This document shows, in pieces, positions 34,098 through 45,351 of a stretch of 64,000 nucleotides of DNA (position 1 is the first letter of the stretch; each line of letters opens with the position of its first letter). Below the pieces are notes generated by a model. The model saw only the letters and a program-made list of their open reading frames with translations, made no database searches and had not been told where the DNA came from. The stretch covers positions 372,001-436,000 of the forward strand of contig CALYLX010000071.1 in assembly GCA_944990035.1 (NCBI GenBank), in the 5' to 3' direction. This DNA comes from Clitopilus passeckerianus (lineage: Eukaryota > Basidiomycota > Agaricomycetes > Agaricales > Entolomataceae). The position numbers and the translations under genes were made by a program.

Positions 34098-35430
34098 ATG
34101 GGTTCAAAACGCACCAAAGGCAGGCGGACTGGAAGCCCCAGTTCCGCGTCTGCCACCAAGAAGAATGAAACACCTACCGACAGTCGGGGTCTGTCTCCAG
34201 TTTTCAGAACCCAGGAAGGAATACGAAAATCCTCCAGATCGAAACGCAGGCAGACTGAAGCTAGCAAATCCACTTCAGATAGTTCAAGCAATAGAGAAGG
34301 TATTGCGATGGCTGCGACCGCCGCTGGACTGGCAACCTTACCGGCAGAGCTTCTGGTGGAAATTATCTCATATCTTCCGGCGTTGAAGCTTCCTTCAAGA
34401 CCAACCTATCTGAACCGATCCCTCAAAACAAACACGGACTGGAACGCATCAACTTTCTGCGTGCAATCTCACAAACCTGCCGTTCATTGCGAAGCTTCTG
34501 CTTACCTCTGTGCTGGGAGACTATTGAAGTTATTTCATGTCCCACAGATAAGTTGAAGAAGCCGGGCCAGTGGCAGAAGCATGTGGCGATTGAGTTGGTC
34601 AGTCAGCTTGAGATCGTAACAATTCGAGACCCTTCGCTCGCGCAGTATGTCAAGTAAGTGCTCAGTGCCATTTCAATTCTGTTCTTGTTCCTAACCAAAG
34701 CTGCCTCGCAGAGTCGTCAATGTTATGATTACTCCTTATTCAATTAGGGGTGTCGTAGAGGAGCTAGGTTGTTCCCTTCCTCTGTTTCCAAACCTCGCGA
34801 CGGTACAAATCCTTGGAAACGCAATGTACCACCCGGGGTTAGAATTTCACTTCGGAAATGCATTCAAGAATATACTTCTTCCGAGCGTGCGCAGCCTAGC
34901 TGCCATTCCTGCTGCTGCTGCTCTTCTGAAATGCTGTCCTGGCGTTGTTCAGCTTATCCCGTACCACCTTTCATTGGGCATGAAGGAGAATCTGAAGTTT
35001 CTTCCAAACGCAGAAGAGCTTTATGGTGTTTCTTTCTCGGATCCTTTCCTCTTGGGTAAGTGGCTTGCAGAATATGACTGCCCGCAATATCGTCGCTAAT
35101 ATCCTCTTTCCTTAGAAAATGTCCTAGTAAAATGTCCCAAATTGAGGGTGGCCGACGTTTGGCAAGCCTATACGACCAATGTTCCAGCTTTCATTCCGGT
35201 AGGTCCTTTTTACAGCAGTTGTAAGGTTCCCCAGGCTAAAATTCTGTCAAACTCAGGATTGCCTTGAACAGATTATGCAGCTCGAAACCTCCACTGTATC
35301 CGCATCCACTGGGTTACCTTACCGCACCATAACTCGCTTGCAAGGGCAAGGTCCGCGATGCAGGACCACCGCAACCACTGCAGGGACGTCCCAAATGCGT
35401 AATCGAAGTAGCTACGTGGTTGAACGGTAG
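34098..35430 (+). pseudogene. F-box gene with a frameshift in the F-box region
   Basis: Paralog of the leftward F-box gene at 35977-37219. It starts MGSKRTKGRRTGSPSSASAT; the F-box begins GLATLPAELLVEIISYLPAL. At about 34391-34396 one base is missing: after LKLP the homologous reading (FKTNLSEPIPQNKHGLERIN) continues in another frame, as seen by comparison with FRENLVKPLPQQEHGLERLN of the paralog. Beyond the break the frame is good: TCRSLRSFCLPLCWETIEVI, WQKHVAIELVSQLEIVTIRD and, after an intron, VVNVMITPYSIRGVVEELGC. A further intron leads to the stop TAG 35428-35430. Coding text after the break is well kept, so inactivation is recent, or there is a sequencing error. Role of the family: substrate receptor of SCF ubiquitin ligases. 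Confidence 0.7.
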
Positions 35431-35976
35431 CGGCAAGGAGCATCATCTTATTTCTGGGACGATGAGCTCTGGGGAAGTCTGTCCGTATCTCTGAGCGTAT
35501 GCATATACTCCGGCACGATTCGAATAACTATTCATACACAAAGGACTTCACCTCTCCCTTTAGCCTTACCATGACACATTTAACCTCTTTTCTCGTTGGA
35601 GTCTAAATCTGCCGATGGGTGTGCAAACTCAACGAAGAGATCTCGTGATCGAGCCATTTGGAATGAATATCCTCTTATCTAAAGGGAAGAGGTTTCCACA
35701 CGGGCACAACCACATTATAAGCTTTGAGCCTTATAGCCAATGCTACCAAACTGTAGCTCTACATGGAAAAAAAATGCAACAGTCGCTCAGAGATACACGC
35801 AAGCTTCCCCCGAAGCTATATTTCCAGCAACCAAATGATGCACCTTCCACGTCGAGGTACCGTCCACATATTCCTCGATCACACATTTATGGGCGCCCGG
35901 TTGCCGAGACGCCGTCACCCGGAAGACGGCTTTCATGTTTTCCAACACAGCCTTGTTGTGATGAAAAGACGAGGTT
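35431..35976. other. Convergent intergenic region between the F-box pair
   Basis: About 0.55 kb. Open frames at 35615-35986 and 35763-36035 have no recognisable domain and the latter overlaps the end of the leftward gene on the opposite strand. Confidence 0.5.
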
Positions 35977-37219
35977 TTACTGGTAGAGCAGTAGATACTC
36001 CGCCAATGGATACGAATGCAGCAGAGTTCCCGTAACATATACAGCGCTCTTGGGGTTTTCTGGTTTCCATGATACCGTCAGTTGTGTGATTTGTGACGGC
36101 GAAGAAGGATTACAAACAGGCAGCCTTCGGAAGTCGAGATCTTCAAGGTCCTGATAGAAGTTGATGAATTTTGTTTTGGGACACTTCCAAAGGATATAAT
36201 CTGTGCGCATATAGATGTTAGTTGTTAGCTCAGTAGGGAAGGAAATGACGTCACCAAGACGCTCGCGTTTTGTAAGGTCGATGTTATGAAGTTCCTCAAG
36301 CAATGGCATGTTAAGGAACTCCAAGGCCGCAAGGTGTGGATTATGGAGAGGGGCAAACACCCGAATGCCTTCGCAGCAGCGAAGGACAGGAATAGCCGCA
36401 GGAACAGGGATAGCCAAAGTATGTACACCTGGGAGCCGCACATTCCCGAAGGCCCTACTGAAATAAGGGGTCCTACTTGCATCCCCTTCGCCTAGAACCT
36501 GGAGGGTATGAAGTTTCGGGAAAAAGGAAAGGCAACGTGCTAGCTCCGCGAATACCCCCCTCGTCGCAGAAGAAGTAATCATGACGTTCACCACCCTGGA
36601 AAAGAGCAATATTTGAGCAAAGATGGCAAATAAAATTTGACAGTATGGCTTACTTGACATGCTGAGCCAGAGAAGGATCTCTAATTGTGACGATTTCGAG
36701 CTGGCGGACCAGCTCCGTGGCCATATACTTTTGCCAATCTCCTTTCATAGTCTTTTCGTTGCATGAAACCACTTCAATTGCTTCCCAGCACAGAGGTTCG
36801 CAGTAATTTCGAAGGGAGCGGCAGGTGTGCGATAGAGCACGTAGGAAATTCAAACGTTCCAGGCCGTGTTCTTGTTGAGGGAGGGGTTTGACTAAGTTTT
36901 CTCTGAATGGCAGCCTCAGGGATGGAAGGTACGAGGTGATAAGTTCAAGAAGTTCCATTGGTAGAACTGCTAGCCCGGTTGTGTTCTCACCCTTCCCGAC
37001 GTCTTCATTTTGAATCCAGTGACCTTTGGCACGCTTGTGAGTCCTTGAGGCTGAAGAGGCTGCAGCCACCCATGCAGTATTTTGGTGAGAGCCAGAGTCA
37101 GAGTTGAAGTCGCTGCCTTTCGCTCTAAATTTGTATGGTTCTGAATCAGAGCCCCGATTGAAGTTTGAGCCTTCATCTCGATAGCATTTGAGCCTCTTTG
37201 TCTTGCCCTTCGTTGGCAT
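35977..37219 (-). CDS. F-box protein
   Basis: 376-residue F-box protein, probably the substrate-binding part of an SCF ubiquitin ligase. Exons 37219-36654, 36595-36255 and 36200-35977 sum to 1131 bases. The second intron is 54 bases, a multiple of three without stops, so retention would also give an open frame; the paralog at 34098 has an intron near this place, which favours splicing. The first 85 residues are basic and polar (MPTKGKTKRLKCYRDEGSNF), then the F-box (GLAVLPMELLELITSYLPSL), a TCRSLRNYCEPLCWEAIEV element, and LRR-like repeats without a clear count. It forms an inverted, converging pair with the damaged copy. Substrate unknown. Confidence 0.8.
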
Positions 37220-37473
37220 TGTATCGTTGACAAGGAGGAAAACGGATACTGTTAAGAACGTTAGTTGATCGCAAAAGCAGAGTTCGGTCCGTCTAGCCTT
37301 TACAGCGACCGTCAAAATGATCCAAATACAGTAGGCTCACATAAGCAGCCCTCGCTCGTTTAGGCCGTGCGCCAAGGAGGTGATCGGTTACCCGATCCGT
37401 CTTGCGACGAGACTATCAAATACAGTTCCCTTGACCTTGACTCATTCACTTTGACCGACGACTGTCATGAACA
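37220..37473. other. Divergent promoter between F-box gene and nuclear protein gene
   Basis: 254 bases shared by two divergent genes. I see no clear TATA box. Confidence 0.5.
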
Positions 37474-38337
37474 ATGTCCTTTGTTCATTATTCACAAAGC
37501 AATTCTCAATTTGAAGGGCCCTTGGTTACGCCACATCGGCGGTCAATTTCTGAGAGGACAGGCGCACCAGCTTCAGCATTTCATAACTTCAAGGTTCAAG
37601 CTCAGGCGGAAACCACGATGGACAAGTCGACGGGGACTCTCCTTACCTGGATGCCAACAACCTTGCTGAAAACCTTGCATAAATCAGCTCATTCTCTGGA
37701 AGGATTCTCTGATGTTGTCGAAAAACTGGATGTCCTGGCTAAACGCGTGCAGAAGGCAGGAGACGAGCTCTCGGAATCGACATTCTGGAACCTTATGGAA
37801 ATGGTGGACAAAGCCAACCAAGAACTCGACGATGTTGGGGTTGCGAAATATGACTCAGAATTGAAGAAGCCGGCACAAATCGCCGCGTCCTCCGTTGACC
37901 TCATTGATCACTCCGCACAATTTGTCCACACTGGGACGCAAACGGTTGAAGAGGGCATACCTAGGCTACAGCGGCAGAGGAAGCGACCGAATGAGCCTAC
38001 AAATGGCTCTGCGAAGCGAGCGAAGAAGAAAAAGGCTCCCATCGTACCTACTATTCCTCAAGGAGATCCACCCATGCCTGCAAGTGTCGGGTCTCAAGCT
38101 CAAGTTTATCCAGGAACTCCTCGCCTCATCGAAAGCCCGCAGGCGAATATCTCTCACCAGGCAGGTGCTCAAGGCGCATATATGCTAGTTCCCGTTACCA
38201 ACACGATACCTCAACAAACTCAAATGCAATACCCACCATTCATACCTTACTATTATACCCCTGGAGCGTACGGACATGCTATGCCCACCTATCAGACTGG
38301 TGGTTCAGAAAACGGCGCATACAAAGCTGGCCCATGA
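37474..38337 (+). CDS. Uncharacterised protein with nuclear-localisation-like basic clusters
   Basis: Intronless 287-residue frame from an ATG at 37474 to TGA 38335-38337. Not recognised. It begins polar, then has a helical, heptad-like region (residues about 60-150: TLLKTLHKSAHSLEGFSDVV, KLDVLAKRVQKAGDELSEST). Two basic clusters follow (RQRKRP and AKRAKKKKAP, near residues 173-195), together resembling a bipartite nuclear signal. The last 90 residues are rich in proline, glutamine and tyrosine (YPPFIPYYYTPGAYG) and probably disordered. Codon use resembles its neighbours. A nuclear, RNA- or chromatin-linked role is possible but is inference only. A second ATG at 37619 would shorten it by about 48 residues. 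Confidence 0.65.
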   Translation: MSFVHYSQSNSQFEGPLVTPHRRSISERTGAPASAFHNFKVQAQAETTMDKSTGTLLTWMPTTLLKTLHKSAHSLEGFSDVVEKLDVLAKRVQKAGDELSESTFWNLMEMVDKANQELDDVGVAKYDSELKKPAQIAASSVDLIDHSAQFVHTGTQTVEEGIPRLQRQRKRPNEPTNGSAKRAKKKKAPIVPTIPQGDPPMPASVGSQAQVYPGTPRLIESPQANISHQAGAQGAYMLVPVTNTIPQQTQMQYPPFIPYYYTPGAYGHAMPTYQTGGSENGAYKAGP

Positions 38338-38528
38338 CCTCATATACCCCTTCCCTCAAATACATGCGCCTCAAAAGCTCGTTATGATTCGTTATGATTG
38401 CCATTGTGGCCTCTACTATACAAATTACAAAGTATCATAAACCAGAATTGACTCTACAAGATGTCCTAGAACTAGTGTAGACTACAAAAGCCCAATATTG
38501 TACAACATTTCGAAGCCTGCGTGCAGCT

Positions 38529-41500
38529 CTACTCATTCCTCTTCAACTTCTTGATCGCCTTCCTCGCCCATTTAAAGCTAGATCTGTGGGCAGATGGCGA
38601 CCGTTGACCGTCCTCAGCGATACGGCCTCCAAGCTCGGTGGCATCCGGCTCCATGGAACCCTCCACAGCTGCATTCCTCTCCTTCTTCCGTCGGCCACCT
38701 GTGCCCTGAACCAACTCAGGAAGGGTGTTTCTTCGCCTTTCTTCGCGTTCATCCTTGATGACATCCAGCTGCCGGTGGTGAGGTCCTGGCGTCTTATTCA
38801 TTGTCTGGTCAATGCCCACTGCCGTTACACCAGACAACGGAGACGATGCTATGGTTCTGTCCTTCTCTCCAGCAGACGTATGAGGTCGGACGGTGGTAGC
38901 CCGGGACTTGATGGACCCCCTGGTGGAACATTGGTCCTCGGAAAGGAGACGCTTGGGAGCAGCGGGTGCCTTCAGCTGCGTCAAGCACTGTTGTATCCGG
39001 GATTTGTACTTCCTCTCGGCATGCATTTCGAGATCTTCCACGGTGTATCCGAAAGCTGTGGGGAAGTAGGAGCCTGGCCGAGATTCTTGTAGCTCAGGCC
39101 TTGCGGAGGTCGGGACGTGCGAGGTGACCCAATTGTGCTCCATCACACCTTCGATTGTGATACGTTCGGCTGGGTCGGGTGCAAGCATCTTCCTTAGCAG
39201 ATCCTGAGCTGGTCGGCTGACATGGCTAGGGAACTTGACGGGTGTGGTGGTGATATATTTGTAGAGGAGGCGTGCGTTTTCGCCTTCGGGGTTGTCTGGA
39301 TCATCATCGAATGGCAGGTAACCTGCCAACATGCCGTATAGGACAATGCCACAAGCCCAAACGTCAACTGGCCCTCCAAGGTAAAGCTTCTCGCCCATGA
39401 CAACTTCTGGGGCTGCGTAGATGGGGGCACCGCATGATGTTTTCAGGAATTCGTCACCAAGGTTCTCGGCCAGGTGGGCGAAATCGAAATCGGTGATGAG
39501 CAGATTACGGTCTGCGTCCAAGACGAGGGTCTCCACTTTGATGTTGCGGTGGACAACTCGTTTCTGGTGCATGTACCATACACCAGAAATGAGCTGAGAG
39601 AAGAGTCGAGCGGCCTCTTGGTCCTTGAGATATGATTGGGATATGATGTAGTCGATGAGTTCTCCCCCGGAAGTGTATTCCAGCATGGCTGCAATGTACT
39701 TGTCGGTTTCCACAACATCCAGCAGTCTGACGATGTTTGGATGCTTGAGCGTCTGGGGTTGAGAGTCAGTAGCGGCCAGAAACTGCCTCGACGATGACTT
39801 ACCTGGAGGGCGCGAAGTTCTCTCTCAACTGCACGAAGCTGGCTGCTTGGGTTCTCTTTCTCCCGCCTGATAAGCCTCACCGCAGACTCCATCCCTGTGA
39901 TCCTGTGTACACCCAGCCTCGTCCTTCGCCCGTCCACCATCCCAAGCTTCTGGAGCAACAGCCACGGACCAAGCTTCGGAATCAAGCGACCAGGGTGTTT
40001 TCCTTGATAGGCCACCACCGCCGGGAGGGAATCGATGCCTCGAGTTTCTGGCAAAGCCGTTCTAATTGATGCTGAATCCGATGAGAATGTCTGGTCTGGG
40101 TCTTGTCCTTCTCGCTCTGCTGCAGCTGCAGCTGCTTTGGCCTTCTGCCTTCCGAAACCTAGCCCAGGTCTGGGTAAAGTTGACGAAGAACTGCGCCTGC
40201 CGTCCTCACTGAGCGCTGGACGTTCTAACAAAGCCGAGAGTTTGGACCCTGAAGATGTCCGGTCTTTGATCTCCTTCGGTGTGAGGAATACGATGCCTGA
40301 AACTTGGATCGGTGTCGGTTGAGGAGAGTATGCCTGTGGAGCTTACCCTCTTTCAAGCTACGTTCGTACTTCAGTTGCATCCGCTCTAGTAGGTCCTGCG
40401 AGTCGGGAAAGGTATCTGCATTCTACTCGAATAAGTGGTAGCTCGACTCGTTCAGAACGCTGACTCACATCGTCCAGAAGAGAACACCAGACGTTGTCAT
40501 GAGTAATGGCCAATGTTGCGCCAGGCATCTGGATGGGAGATCAGGCGGGTCAACATGCAAGGGCTAAGAAGGGGACAAACCTCAGAGAGTAAGTGGAGGT
40601 TCAAGGTGTCGGAAGGGTGGAGCGTCTAAATGAAAGTGAATGAGGTTGAAGTGACGAACAACATGGCTGTGAAGGACGCACCGTGGTAGACTTCGAGGTT
40701 TTTAATATCACAGTGGCGCCGTTCGGGATATGTTTCCGGTGACCCGTTGAGGGTGAAGAACGGTGAATGGGTCTCGGTCTAACGGGGCCGTTTCTGTCAA
40801 TCTGAACGACAGAGTTTCCTGAACGGCTTTCAGGGACTGATTGATTGGAAATCTCGTTGGATATCGAATTCCATGTCGCTGCAGACAGCATGACCTTGAA
40901 TCCACGAATGAAAATCGTTTGATTCTGGGGCCTGTCCTTGTACCCAGGAAAGTATTCGATCGGTGGGCCTTGCTCTGTAGCAGCATGGTTCGACTGATTC
41001 CATGTATAGGCGTAGCTATCTGGCTCCCGATTGGAGTTGGTTCCGGTGAAGTTCAAGGAGAACGTATCCGATTCCTGAGCGCCCGTAAACGACGCAGTCC
41101 CCCATGACTTTGCCTTGTGATAACCAGTGACGAGGTATAGGGAACCATTCTGGCAGCCTCGGGTGGCAAGGGCATGCTTGTACCAGTCGATTGCGTTCTG
41201 TCCTGTATAATCGGAAAAGGAGTCGAGAGCCAACAGATCCTCCTGCAAAGCACCTTCGGGAAGGGCGAGGATGGCTCCCTCCGGGTATCGACATTCGAAT
41301 CGATAACGTCCGTCGAAGAGTCCGGGCACCCTGTTCCTTCAGTGAGGTTGGGCTGCCAAAGCTAGAACGATGAAAACTTACGGAGCCAAAGTGGCCTTTA
41401 CAGAGCCACTTAGAAAATAACTTCCTGCCGGTGATGCGACAAGCGCCCGCTTAATGTCCGAATGTCTTACTTCAGGCGCGATTGGGTTGAAATCCCCTGC

Positions 41501-41875
41501 AACTGAATCCCTGTTAGCGGGATCGTCGGCGGGGAGACAGATGTTGAAGAGGAAGTCGAAGTCTCCAAGGTCGGTTATGATGCCAACATCTCCAATCCTT
41601 ACACCCGTCCGCCTGTATTCGACTGGGAGACTGCTTTCAGGACCAGGATGCCAGAGTGGAAATCCCTGTTTCTTGGGTAAAAGCAGGCGAGCGTAAACCT
41701 CACTGGAGTGAGTGGGGTCGGAAGGTCGTTGGAGGGGATGGGTAGATGGGCCGGCCGCGTGCCTGTCGTCATTGGGGCTTGTAGACATCGGGGGAACAGG
41801 AGGTTTCATGGTCGGTGCTGGAGGTATGACTAGTGGCCTCATAGCTAGAGAAAAGGGAGGTAAGGGAAGGCCCAT
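38529..41875 (-). CDS. Mushroom module fused to a Kin4-like pseudokinase
   Basis: One gene of seven exons (41875-41382, 41336-40682, 40625-40581, 40528-40469, 40422-40347, 40296-39803, 39752-38529), 3048 bases, 1015 residues. N-terminal half (to residue about 445): a basidiomycete module of unknown function with IGDVGIITDLGDFDFLFNIC, YRFECRYPEGAILALPEGAL, NGSLYLVTGYHKAKSWGTAS, AITHDNVWCSLLDD. C-terminal half (about 550-810): a kinase domain closest to the Kin4/Ppk1 CAMK-like group (CGAPIYAAPEVVMGEKLYLG, GMLAGYLPFDDDPDNPEGEN), followed by a basic tail. Key positions are changed: glycine loop GMVDGR, VAIK lysine to R (AVRLIRR), HRD to HRN, the metal-binding N to T (KVET), DFG to DFD. It is therefore probably catalytically dead. 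The kinase part has no usable ATG of its own, which supports the fusion; two overlapping transcripts are the alternative. Confidence 0.8.
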
Positions 41876-41877
41876 CG

Positions 41878-42189
41878 TCAGAGTGTGACCATGATATAAA
41901 CAATAAATAGACGAACCTTTCGCAGGGGACGCTTTGCCCTTGCTGCGATCGTTGTCAACGCGTCTACCTTTATTTGTGGAAGTGCTAGGCCCTCCTCTCG
42001 CAACATAGTCCCTGCCAGAGAATAGCGGTGATCTGGATGAAAATACACAATACTCAGATGGTGTTTGTAGACAATGATAACGAACTCACCCAGCTCCTGC
42101 GTCACCCGTTGGCCCAGGCCTTTGCCTTGCACTTGAACCATGATAAGGTGGTGCGAAGGGATACCTTGAGGCTTGAGCGCCTTGCTCAT
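41878..42189 (-). CDS. Possible small protein gene
   Basis: ATG at 42189, open to TGA 41878-41880. A GT-AG intron (42089-42033, 57 bases, no stop, a multiple of three) would give 84 residues (exons 42189-42090 and 42032-41878), or 103 if retained. It begins MSKALKPQGIPSHHLIMVQV; the second exon has LREEGLALPQIKVDALTTIA. Not recognised. It lies immediately upstream of the module-pseudokinase gene on the same strand, only two bases before its ATG, so it could be part of that gene's leader; no donor joins it in frame. Weakly supported. Confidence 0.35.
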   Translation of the reverse strand: MSKALKPQGIPSHHLIMVQVQGKGLGQRVTQELGEFVIIVYKHHLSIVYFHPDHRYSLAGTMLREEGLALPQIKVDALTTIAARAKRPLRKVRLFIVYIMVTL

Positions 42190-42850
42190 GGTATTGGATC
42201 ATGAAGAAAGGAGGAAGTCCATAGATTTGCTCAACCCGTTTACCATGTGTGCGCGACTAGGTAGCGGTTGGGGCATAATTACAGCGCCGTGATGATAGCT
42301 GTGCGACTCAATGTGGTGATGCAGTGGCGTACTCGGTGTAGAGTGCGTGTTTTCTGCATGTTTCTTTCCATTTGGACACTAAATTTGAGCTGTCCTGGAG
42401 CATCAAAATTGTCATTGGGCACAAAATTTCACGGAAAAGACGGAAAACATACCGTATAAGGCTCTCCGAGCGAATGGAGAGATTTTTAGCAATGGAAGTC
42501 TATTGTACTTTGTTGTCCTCGTGGTCGTGGTCAGGCCCAAAAGTGACAGAACGTGTTGATCGTTGAGCGATATGGCAGTTGTGGCAGTGCCATTGTATCA
42601 ACCTGGATTCCTGCAAGTCGGAGGCATCAGAACGAGAGTCCACCGACACGATGTGGGTTCTACTTTGTAATGGTACAAATATATTGTAGGTGTTTGCAAG
42701 TGTTCGGGTGGCACAAGATTTAATCGACCATAGACCGCGTCAATAGTGTCCAGATAAGCGTAGTTACCGATGAAGGTACGGTAACACCATTTAAATACAG
42801 CGTCAATAATATATCAGAGATAACCGGTGCCCCCATACAAATATTTTCCA
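42190..42850. other. Intergenic region
   Basis: About 0.66 kb with no gene seen. A short AT-rich stretch at 42660-42840 lies beyond the end of the lyase gene and is probably trailer. Confidence 0.5.
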
Positions 42851-44716
42851 CTAGAAGCCCAGCATAGTGTGGAGCACTAGCAGGGCTCCCAGCAAGCCGA
42901 CAGCAAAGTCAGCACGAAGAGAAACAGCTCCATTGTCCTTGTTCTTCCCATTGCTTCCGCCTTTTGTAGTGTTGGAACCGGCCTTGGTGTTAGTGTTGGA
43001 GGAAGCGATTGCCTGGCTCTCCTTCTCACCGCCTGCCAATGGCTGGTCCCATAGGAAGTAAGCTTCCTCGGCGTAGTTCGAGCCTGGGATACCGTTAGCG
43101 AGGAAAGTGGAGTATTTCTTGTCAGTGTCGCCGTAGATTGCGCCAACAGCAGCGACTGAAGGATATAGTTCAGCGGTGTACGTTGCTTCCTTGCTGGTCG
43201 CTGCGTTCAGAGTCATGGCGAAGTCGAGGGCGGTCTTGATGGTAGATCCCGCATTTGTGGTCTTGTTCCAGACGGTCTTGTCGCCGGCATAAGCCTGGAT
43301 ACGAGCATTGACCTAGAGAAATGATGAGTAGGTGGTTAGGTATAGAGTGCTGACAAGCTTACGATCATTGCAGCAAGGTTGTACGCATGGTAGTGATAAG
43401 GGCGGGTTCGGGCAGCTTCAAGGGGCTAGAGTCAAAATAGAGTCAACGACGACGCGTCTAAGTTTAGATTGAAGGGAGCGAACCTGTTCGCCATTAGCCT
43501 CAATTTGGGATTTGTATTGCGCATTGAAGTACGTGTTGGTCACATTCAGGGCACCAGCAGTGTCGTCAACAAGGAGCTTTAAAGCAGCGACCTGGTTGTA
43601 CCAGAAACTTCCGTGGTTGCTACAACAGAAATTCAGTTCGATCCAATGCGTAGAGAACATGTGAGACGAACTTCGTAGCAGCGGCTTCCTCCAAGGAAAT
43701 GTTCGCGGTCTCCAACCACTGAATGTATTCCCTCGTCCAGGCAGTCATCTGGCCATCGATGTCTGTGGTCCAGTCCGTGCATTCCTTCTTGCGGAAGATG
43801 AGAATACCGGTGGTAATCTTCGCCATCCCTTTCAGGTCACTGATCAGGAATGAATCAATGCTCTAGTTGCGGAAATTTCTACAGTAATCTACTCACAGAA
43901 TGCCGGTATGTGTTCCGCTCTGACCAGTAGGACCTCGGTTCATCTGCGCGTAGTTGAGGTTCGGGTTCATCTTAGTATCTGCGTCAAGGAACCAGGCCTT
44001 GACGTATTTCACTATGGAAAACCTGGATCAGCAATGTCAAAGGTATGGTCAGAGAGACACGCTTACCTGCACTTTGGGAGTACCTGTTTGAAGAATTACC
44101 GGTGAGGGCAAACGCAAGCGAATTGTAGAAGACAGCGTCGGAGAGGGATTGGAAGTTTCCAACGTCGTTGACGGCTCGTCCATCTGGATTGAACTGACCA
44201 TCCCGTGAAACGTAGTTGCATTCTTTCCAAACTGTTCTCAACGGAAATTGTTAAGGGAGGCTCCAAAGCGAAGTAATGGCAATCCAAACCTTGCTCAGGC
44301 GTGAGTTCGGTAGTGTTCTTCACGTTGGAACAATCGGGCCACCAGCTGAACAATGTGTTGAGTTGGGAGAGACATGGGTGGTCGAAAGGGGAGAAACGTA
44401 CTATGGAGCCCAGCTCATATAATCATGCTGATCTCCAGAGGGTGCGACGTAGGGCTTCTGGGTAACGGCTGCGAGATAGTCAATCTTGCAAGCTCCTGGA
44501 TAAGGCTCAAGAAGACAACTTACACCATGGTCCACCAACCAACGAAGAATCAGCCCACTCAAAGATCGTAGCCTGCGAGGCCAGTGTGTTATTGGGAAAG
44601 TTCCCCGCAACGATGTAGTCGGGATCAACGAATTCGTTGGCATAACTCGTGAGAGCGCGCGCCTGCAGAGCAGCAAGCAAAAAGGAGGTTAGGAGAGTAA
44701 AGATTGTAGACCGCAT
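42851..44716 (-). CDS. Secreted alginate-lyase-family polysaccharide lyase, GPI-anchor-like tail
   Basis: Protein of the alginate lyase fold (Pfam alginate_lyase, an (alpha/alpha) toroid), which in fungi acts on uronic-acid polysaccharides such as glucuronan (PL38-like) by beta-elimination; the exact substrate is not readable. The signal peptide MRSTIFTLLTSFLLAALQARA opens the ATG at 44716. Motifs in order, over about eight exons: YMSWAPYWWPDCSN; FNPDGRAVNDVGNFQSLSDA; VKAWFLDADTKMNPNLNYAQ; then NNHGSFWYNQVAAL, whose Asn-His pair (joined across an intron near 43676-43621) is the usual catalytic site. The C-terminus has a Ser/Thr/Asn/Lys-rich spacer (NTKAGSNTTKGGSNGKNKDN) and a terminal hydrophobic stretch (FAVGLLGALLVLHTMLGF), which fits a GPI anchor. 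Stop TAG 42851-42853. Confidence 0.85.
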
Positions 44717-45351
44717 TGTAGCCCGGTGCTGGCTGGGGTGATAGTTGGGTTAGCTGGTGAGCTTGAAGGTGGCGACCACGGGGGGTCTTGTGGTTATTTT
44801 TGATGCACAACGTTTTCATGGCGGTCCTTTATGCCCGGTCTTCATGACCGAGTGAAGGGGTGTGCCTTAACCCTTGGCCAGGCCCACTTTGTCCGAGCCA
44901 ACTGATTGCCTCGCTGCCGAATTCGGCAGGATGCTTCGAGGAATGACTTGGGCGCTAGATGCATACTGGGCACGGGCTGGGGAGGTCGACTTCGAGTCAA
45001 ACTTTCTGTAGCGTGGCGCATTCCCTGAGACGAACCTTCTTCCTGTCTGGTCCCCCAGTAAAGGAGAAGAGGCTTCTAATGACGCGTCGTGATCACCCTT
45101 TGAATTTCAGAGGCGACGGCGGATCATTAATCATTGCTGACATAACCCGCCGAAGTTAGGGTTTGACGCTACTCGAGCGCTTGAGCCCCTGTTGTTGGTT
45201 TGGTTACAGTTGATATCGACAAGATACTTACGGTCTCGCGCATGAAGACATTACGCCATTATCACAGTGTATAACAAAGGTCTATCCACTAAACTCCGAT
45301 GTCCTTTATGCACGTCGAAGCCACCAACTACCAATAATAATCCAACGTCCA
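44717..45351. other. Intergenic region
   Basis: About 0.63 kb between two leftward genes, presumably the lyase promoter. No gene seen. Confidence 0.5.

Noticed and set aside
39443..40231. Separate kinase gene starting near 40231
   Set aside because: That reading begins at a TTG codon; there is no ATG in frame before the glycine loop, and the exon joins upstream in phase.
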